A DNA stretch of 48,066 nucleotides from the NCBI GenBank assembly GCA_937868725.1, contig CALMMQ010000026.1, positions 1 through 48,066 on the forward strand, given 5' to 3'. The notes below the pieces were generated by a model, which saw only the letters and a program-made list of their open reading frames with translations, was not told the DNA's origin and searched no databases. Shown here in pieces: positions 44,022-48,066 of this stretch (position 1 is its first letter; each line of letters starts with the position of its first letter). The DNA is from an uncultured Pleomorphomonas sp. GTDB lineage: Bacteria > Pseudomonadota > Alphaproteobacteria > Rhizobiales > Pleomorphomonadaceae. The position numbers were made by a program, and so were the translations under genes.

Positions 44022-44947
44022 GTGCCCACCTCGGCGAAACCCTTGGTCAGTCGCGCCAGCGCCGTGACGATGGCGGCGATGATGATCAGGATCAGCACCG
44101 CCATGGCCGAGCCGAGCGGGTAGTTCTGCGATTGCAGGTATTGCGCCGACAGGGCCTGACCCATCAGCACGCCGCGACTGCCGCCGAGCAGCTTGGGGAT
44201 GACCATTTCGCCCAGCATCGGCACGGCCGTCAGCAGCGCCGCCGTGGCGAGGCCGGGGCGGCTCAGCGGCAGCGTCACGTGCAGGAAGGTGCCGAGGCGC
44301 GAGGCGCCGAGATCGCGGCTGGCCTCCAGGAGCGGCGGTGGGATGCGTTCCAGCACCACGAACAGCGGGACGATGGTGATCGGCAGGTAGGCGTAGACGA
44401 TGCCGATGAATACCGCCGTCTGGCTGTCGAGAATGTCGAGCGGGCCAGAGTGGAGGGCGAGGCTGTTGAGGGCGGCTTCGACGAAGCCGCCACGCGACAG
44501 CAGCATGTGCAGCGCCATAACGCGGATGAGGAAACTCGAGAAATACGGCACCAGGATCAGCCCGATGGCCAGCGTGCGCCGCTTCTTCGTGCGCCGGGCC
44601 AGGAAATAGGCCACGGGATAGGCGGTGACGATGCACAGCACCGAGGCGGCGACGGCGAACAGCACCGTCCGCAACAGCGTGGCGCCATAGAAGCCGGAGA
44701 GCGCCGTGCGGTAGTTGTCGAGGCTGAAGCCCAGCGTCACGCCGCCGAAGGTCGAGCGACCGAACGAATAGACGACGGTGACGGCGAGCGGCGCCAGGAA
44801 GAACAGCGTCAGCCACAGCGTCGGCACGGCCGCCAGCAGGTGGTCGGCGGCGCGCACCTTGAGAACCGACGCGGCAAGACTGGCGGCGGAGCTGCCGCCG
44901 CCGCCGGACCCTGTGGACTGATTCTGACGCCCGATTGCCGCTGACAC
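44018..44947 (-). CDS. potB: ABC transporter permease, PotB type
   Basis: 309 residues. A Gly/Ser-rich N-terminal tail (about 1-35) is followed by six membrane helices (first about 38-62). The EAA-type loop is LEASRDLGASRLGTFLHVTLP. It pairs with PotC to form the channel. The start is GTG at 44947, one base after the potD stop, so translation is coupled. It overlaps potC by 4 bp. Confidence 0.9.
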   Translation of the reverse strand: MSAAIGRQNQSTGSGGGGSSAASLAASVLKVRAADHLLAAVPTLWLTLFFLAPLAVTVVYSFGRSTFGGVTLGFSLDNYRTALSGFYGATLLRTVLFAVAASVLCIVTAYPVAYFLARRTKKRRTLAIGLILVPYFSSFLIRVMALHMLLSRGGFVEAALNSLALHSGPLDILDSQTAVFIGIVYAYLPITIVPLFVVLERIPPPLLEASRDLGASRLGTFLHVTLPLSRPGLATAALLTAVPMLGEMVIPKLLGGSRGVLMGQALSAQYLQSQNYPLGSAMAVLILIIIAAIVTALARLTKGFAEVGT

Positions 44948-44948
44948 G

Positions 44949-46064
44949 TCAGCCAGCCGCCGCCTGGATTTCGTTCTGGGCCTGAAGATAGGCGTCGATG
45001 GTGGCCGGATTGACCACGAAGGACGTCAGCTTCTTGAAGTCGAGATCCTTGCCGCCGAAGATCAGGTCGGCGTTGGGCGTGTCGGCGCCGATCTTGTCGC
45101 GCAGACCGGCGAGGGCGGCCGGGAAGCCGATGTACTTGGTCTCCAGCAACTGGATGTCGGGCTGCAGCACGAAGGACAGGAAGTCGTAGGCCTGATCGAT
45201 GTTGGGCGCCGATTTGACGATGGCGTAGTTGTCGACCCACAGCTCGCTGAATGGACCGGGCACCGCCCACTTGAGCTTGGGGTTGAGGGTGATGGCGGCG
45301 CGGGCCGTGCCCTGGTTGGTTTCGGCCAGCACGATGGAGCCGTTGGCCACCGTGTTGGGATCGAGGCTGGAGAACGACTTGACGTGCTTGGCAAACGCCT
45401 TGACGCGCTCGGCCGCCGCCTTGATCTCTTCGGCGGTGGCGGTGTTCCAGTTCTTGCCCTCGAGCCACAGCGCCGGGCCGACGGTTTCCCAGCCCGAGTC
45501 CGACAGCCGCACCTTGCCCGAAACGCCCGGCCTTTCGCCGGCCTTGAAGAAATCGTCCCAGGTCTTGATTTCGCCGCCGACCGCTTCGGGATCGTAGACG
45601 ACGCCGAGCAGGCCCCAGTCCTTGGGGATCGAGTACTTGTTGCCCGGGTCGTAGTCGCGGTCGAGCAGGTCCTGATCGAGGGAGGCGAGGTTCAGCCGCG
45701 AATGGTCGAGCTCGGCCAAGAGCCCCTTGTCGGCCAGCTGCTTGATCCAGCTCGACGACGGGATGACGATGTCGAAGCCGGCGCCGGCCGGGCTGTTAAG
45801 CTTGGCGAAGGCCGTCTCATTGGAATCGTAGGTGGTGACGTTGGGCGTCACGCCGGTCTTCTTGGCGTAGGCGGCCAGCGTATCGGCCGAGAAATAGTCG
45901 GGCCAGCTGTAGATGTTGAGCTGGCCGGCCGTGGCGGCGCGGGCGCGGCCGGTGGCCGAGACCGTGGCGCCGGCGAAGGCCGCGGCGGCGGGGACGGCAC
46001 CGAGCAGGCCGAGCACGGAACGCCGGCTGAGGGGCGCGGCCGAAGAGAAGCTGTTGTCGGTCAT
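44949..46064 (-). CDS. potD: Spermidine/putrescine-type periplasmic substrate-binding protein
   Basis: 371 residues with a twin-arginine signal (PLSRRSVLGLLGAVPAAAAF), so probably exported folded by Tat. The mature protein has the PotD/PotF pattern: QLNIYSWPDYFSADTLAAY (Trp and Tyr line the amine pocket), TYDSNETAFAKL and FDIVIPSSSWIKQL. GAGEC-type pocket residues cannot be checked in detail, so polyamine versus another amine is open. GAGGAT ribosome-binding site. Second gene of the operon, 38 bp after potA. Confidence 0.9.
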   Translation of the reverse strand: MTDNSFSSAAPLSRRSVLGLLGAVPAAAAFAGATVSATGRARAATAGQLNIYSWPDYFSADTLAAYAKKTGVTPNVTTYDSNETAFAKLNSPAGAGFDIVIPSSSWIKQLADKGLLAELDHSRLNLASLDQDLLDRDYDPGNKYSIPKDWGLLGVVYDPEAVGGEIKTWDDFFKAGERPGVSGKVRLSDSGWETVGPALWLEGKNWNTATAEEIKAAAERVKAFAKHVKSFSSLDPNTVANGSIVLAETNQGTARAAITLNPKLKWAVPGPFSELWVDNYAIVKSAPNIDQAYDFLSFVLQPDIQLLETKYIGFPAALAGLRDKIGADTPNADLIFGGKDLDFKKLTSFVVNPATIDAYLQAQNEIQAAAG

Positions 46065-46102
46065 GGACGATATCCTCGTTTGAGCAGTGGCTTGTCGGGA
46101 GG

Positions 46103-47227
46103 TCAGGCCGTGGGCTCGTCACCATAGGCACGGACGGCGGCCGGTGGAAAGCTGACGGTGACGGCGGCGCCCTGTTCGAGTTGGGCGACGGTCTCGCCAC
46201 GTTGGGCGATGGCCTCGAAGGCTTGGCCGCCAGCGGTGACGGCGCGCCGACGGATCGATGGACCGATGGCGACGCTGTCGACCAGCCGGGCCGGGACGCG
46301 GTTGGGGCCGGGCGCGGCGCCGGGCAAGGCCGGCTCGAACGTCGTCGCCTCGGGGCGGATGACCACCAGCGCCCGGTCGCCGTCGCCGACCTCGGTCGCC
46401 ACGTAGCCGGCGGCGATGGCCCCGAAATCGGCCGTCAGCGCCGCCGGCTGGCCGCGACGGTCGAGGCGGGCGCGGAAGGTGTTGGCGCTGCCGAGGAACA
46501 GGGCGACCCAGGCGTTGGCCGGTGCATCGTAGACGTTGGCCGGCGTGCCGAGCTGTTCGAAGCGGCCTTCGCGCATGACGGCCAGTCGGTCGGCCATGCC
46601 GAAGGCTTCGTCCTGGTCGTGGGTGACGTAGATGAAGGTGGCGCCGAGTTCGCTCTGGACGCGGCGGAGTTCGCGCTGCATTTCGTCGCGCAGCTTGCGG
46701 TCGAGGGCACCGAGTGGTTCGTCGAGCAGTAGCACGGCCGGCTCGTTGGCCAGCGCCCGCGCCAGGGCGACGCGCTGCTGCATGCCGCCGGACAGCTCGT
46801 GCGGCCTGAGCAACGCCGCGTCCGGCAGGTGGACGAGGTCGAGCAGCTGCCGCGCCTTGGCGTAGCGCGCCGAGCGCGACGCGCCCTGCATGCGCGGGCC
46901 GTAGGCGACGTTGTCGAGCACGTTGAGATGGGGGAACAGGGCATAGGACTGGAACACGGTGTTGACGTGCCGCCGTTCGGCCGGCAGCGCCGTCACGTCT
47001 TCGCCGGCGATCGACACGCGCCCGGCGTCGGGGGCCTCGAAGCCGCCGATGATGCGCATCACCGTGGTCTTGCCGCTGCCGCTGGCGCCGACGATGGCCA
47101 GGAACTCGCCCGGGCGCACGGCCAGCGTGAGGCCGCTCAGCACTTCGCGCCCCTCGTAGGACTTGCGGATGCCTTCGAGGCTGACCGCGTAGGGGGCGGT
47201 GTCGAGGGCGGTTTGGGCGAAAGCCAT
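46103..47227 (-). CDS. potA: ABC transporter ATP-binding protein, PotA type
   Basis: 374 residues. ATPase domain about 15-245: Walker A GASGSGKTT, Q-loop NTVFQSYALFPH, signature LSGGMQQRVALARAL, Walker B VLLLDEPLGALD and switch VTHDQDEAF. A C-terminal TOBE-like domain (about 260-370) may sense substrate. The start at 47227 (MAFAQTAL) was chosen; an upstream extension in the open frame has no conserved sequence. First gene of the six-gene operon; a 7+15+7 inverted repeat at 47365-47393 lies in its upstream region. Confidence 0.93.
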   Translation of the reverse strand: MAFAQTALDTAPYAVSLEGIRKSYEGREVLSGLTLAVRPGEFLAIVGASGSGKTTVMRIIGGFEAPDAGRVSIAGEDVTALPAERRHVNTVFQSYALFPHLNVLDNVAYGPRMQGASRSARYAKARQLLDLVHLPDAALLRPHELSGGMQQRVALARALANEPAVLLLDEPLGALDRKLRDEMQRELRRVQSELGATFIYVTHDQDEAFGMADRLAVMREGRFEQLGTPANVYDAPANAWVALFLGSANTFRARLDRRGQPAALTADFGAIAAGYVATEVGDGDRALVVIRPEATTFEPALPGAAPGPNRVPARLVDSVAIGPSIRRRAVTAGGQAFEAIAQRGETVAQLEQGAAVTVSFPPAAVRAYGDEPTA

Positions 47228-47552
47228 TGTCGCGTCTGCCTTGTTCGGGGAAGTGCCGCCTGGCATTGGCCGGGTCAACGGCCGCAGCGACGGTCTTCGC
47301 CCATCGGGCGCCTGTTGGGGGTTGCCGGGGCACACGCCCCCGCTCAGCCTGTTGCCATAGTGCCATCGTTCGATTTGGCAAGAGAAGAACGATCATTCCA
47401 ATACCGCCGCCAACGGCGAAGACTTTCAACAAAAAAAGTCGCTTGGGCAAAAAAGACATCGCGCCGGGCGCCGGCACCGAACCGGCGACGGCCAACCAGG
47501 TGCGGCATCAAAGATAGTCGCCGCATCGCGCCGGCAACGCGTTCCTGAAGGG
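47228..47552. other. 325-bp region between potA and the CRISPR array
   Basis: Upstream region of the pot operon and trailer side of the CRISPR array. It holds an inverted repeat ATCGTTC / GAACGAT (47365-47371 with 47387-47393) and a minus-strand T tract (CTTTTTTTGTTG, about 47428-47440) that may be part of a promoter. No gene and no degenerate CRISPR repeat is visible. Confidence 0.5.
47365..47393. promoter_or_regulatory. Inverted repeat upstream of potA, possible operator
   Basis: ATCGTTC (47365-47371), 15-bp spacer, GAACGAT (47387-47393), 138-166 bp upstream of the potA start. The half-site centres are about two helical turns apart, suitable for a dimeric repressor; the regulator is unknown. 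Confidence 0.35.
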
Positions 47553-47717
47553 GTTTCGATCCACGCCCCTGCGTGAGGGGCGACGACCCGGAGTACCGCG
47601 CCGCTCATACTCAGGCGGCGTTTCGATCCACGCCCCTGCGTGAGGGGCGACCTGTTAGCTTCATCGACAAGGACGTCTTGTTGCAGTTTCGATCCACGCC
47701 CCTGCGTGAGGGGCGAC
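47553..47717 (-). CRISPR. Type I-C CRISPR array, three repeats and two spacers
   Basis: Three identical 32-nt repeats at 47553-47584, 47620-47651 and 47686-47717; spacers of 35 nt (47585-47619) and 34 nt (47652-47685). On minus each repeat begins GTCGCCCC and ends GGATCGAAAC, the type I-C pattern, with an internal 7-bp stem CGCCCCT / AGGGGCG. The array is downstream of cas2 on the minus strand, so 47686-47717 is the leader-proximal repeat. All repeats are perfect, including the last, which is often degenerate. Spacer targets cannot be determined here. Confidence 0.95.
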
Positions 47718-47913
47718 CGTCTTGCAATACCGCACTGTTTCCTCTTTCGAAAGTGGCTCTGTGGCGCGAACGGCGGTGCGATCGGATGGTCGCGCCCGCG
47801 GTGGCGGCCGGATGACCGCGAGCCTCATTCACGATATCAATGAGCTGGCAGCGGTGCGGACCCCCCGGGTTTTGCAGCGCTGCTTGGGGTTCGCGCCGGG
47901 CTGCGGTGGTTCG
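47718..47913 (-). promoter_or_regulatory. CRISPR leader
   Basis: About 196 bp between the cas2 stop and the first repeat on minus. It contains the GCGCGAACCCCAAGC and AAAACCCGGGGGG segments seen in type I-C leaders. Expected to carry the array promoter and the integration signal for new spacers; assignment is by position and resemblance. Confidence 0.65.
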
Positions 47914-48066
47914 TCAGACGATCAGCGTACCGCCAAGGTCGACGGCCGGCTTGGCGCCGACATGCTCGATGCGGCGCTGCCAGTTGGCACCGAGGTAGTA
48001 GTAGCGCAGGCTGTCCAGCCGGACGCGGCGCAGCTTCTCGCTGAGAGCCGCCGGGTTCGGTGCCAA
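47914..48066 (-). CDS. cas2: CRISPR-associated Cas2, C-terminal part (type I-C)
   Basis: Subunit of the Cas1-Cas2 spacer integrase. Only the last 50 residues lie in the window; the start is beyond its end. The tail [20 protein letters not shown] followed by [13 protein letters not shown] matches the type I-C Cas2 ending (DSLRIYRLG...VEHIGAKPSIDLE...LI in the Bacillus halodurans protein). Type I-C operons usually end cas4-cas1-cas2 followed by the array, so the rest of the cas genes are expected just outside the window. Confidence 0.9.
   Translation of the reverse strand: MAPNPAALSEKLRRVRLDSLRYYYLGANWQRRIEHVGAKPAVDLGGTLIV

Noticed and set aside
40662-44123. Very long plus-strand open frame (1153 codons) opposite the M24, aminotransferase and potC genes
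   Set aside because: Low-complexity Gly/Arg/Asp-rich translation, antisense to three well conserved genes; a high-GC shadow.
47573-47843. Short open frames through the CRISPR repeats
   Set aside because: They are made by the repeats themselves and have no coding features.

Overview
The window is a high-GC stretch of an alphaproteobacterial chromosome, most likely of the order Hyphomicrobiales (Rhizobiales). This placement is an inference from gene content and order: a class II NrdJ, the NDUFA12 accessory subunit of complex I next to a DUF2155 protein, the aat / accC-accB-aroQ neighbourhood, an RNase E with a split S1 domain and a C-terminal GWW tail, and the slt / dapA / smpB block. No ribosomal RNA genes, insertion sequences or prophage genes are visible.

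Layout. 1-2096: 5' part of nrdJ on the minus strand, with two NrdR-like boxes upstream. 2712-5905: a degenerate response regulator, NDUFA12, a nucleoside hydrolase and a DUF2155 secreted protein, all plus. 5909-12637: aat (minus), a CelD/FemAB-like acetyltransferase (plus), then aroQ-accB-accC and M48 protease-dsbA, both units minus. 12750-14827: a class I aminotransferase, an orphan secreted protein whose ribosome-binding site lies inside a hairpin, and a GGCT-like protein. 15136-25501: rne (minus) diverging from amiC, PBP1A, an M1 peptidase and prfB with its programmed +1 frameshift. 25690-38784: cell-wall and central-metabolism genes, mostly minus: an M23 peptidase, a PrxQ peroxiredoxin, a lone VanB-type reductase (plus), fba, pfkB, a peptidoglycan-binding protein, rpiB, a DAO-family oxidase, a small membrane protein, slt, and then dapA (plus). 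38855-40574: smpB, tRNA-Ser(UGA) and a GIY-YIG nuclease of lower GC. 40854-47227: a six-gene minus-strand operon encoding a polyamine-type ABC transporter (potA-potD-potB-potC), a class V aminotransferase and an M24 peptidase-like protein. 47553-48066: the end of a type I-C CRISPR-Cas locus, with a three-repeat array, its leader and the C-terminus of cas2.

How the genes work together. AccB and AccC form the biotin carboxylase half of acetyl-CoA carboxylase. AmiC, PBP1A, the M23 peptidase, Slt, the PG-binding protein and DapA (diaminopimelate supply) all serve peptidoglycan growth. Fba, PfkB and RpiB handle sugar phosphates. PrfB, SmpB, RNase E and Aat serve translation termination, ribosome rescue, RNA decay and N-end-rule tagging. 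The pot-like operon probably imports a polyamine-like amine or amino compound and processes it with the two enzymes.

The most interesting non-genic signals are: (i) a ~115-bp element present twice (14900-15019 and 25567-25680), with two hairpins whose stems are identical and whose loops differ; (ii) the 11-bp hairpin burying the Shine-Dalgarno of the secreted protein at 13984; (iii) a dyad-rich segment ending in an intrinsic terminator at 27691-27889 that contains no recognisable gene; (iv) the response regulator lacking both phosphoacceptor Asp and switch Thr; (v) the minimal CRISPR array. I did not find a clear multi-gene system of an undescribed kind.
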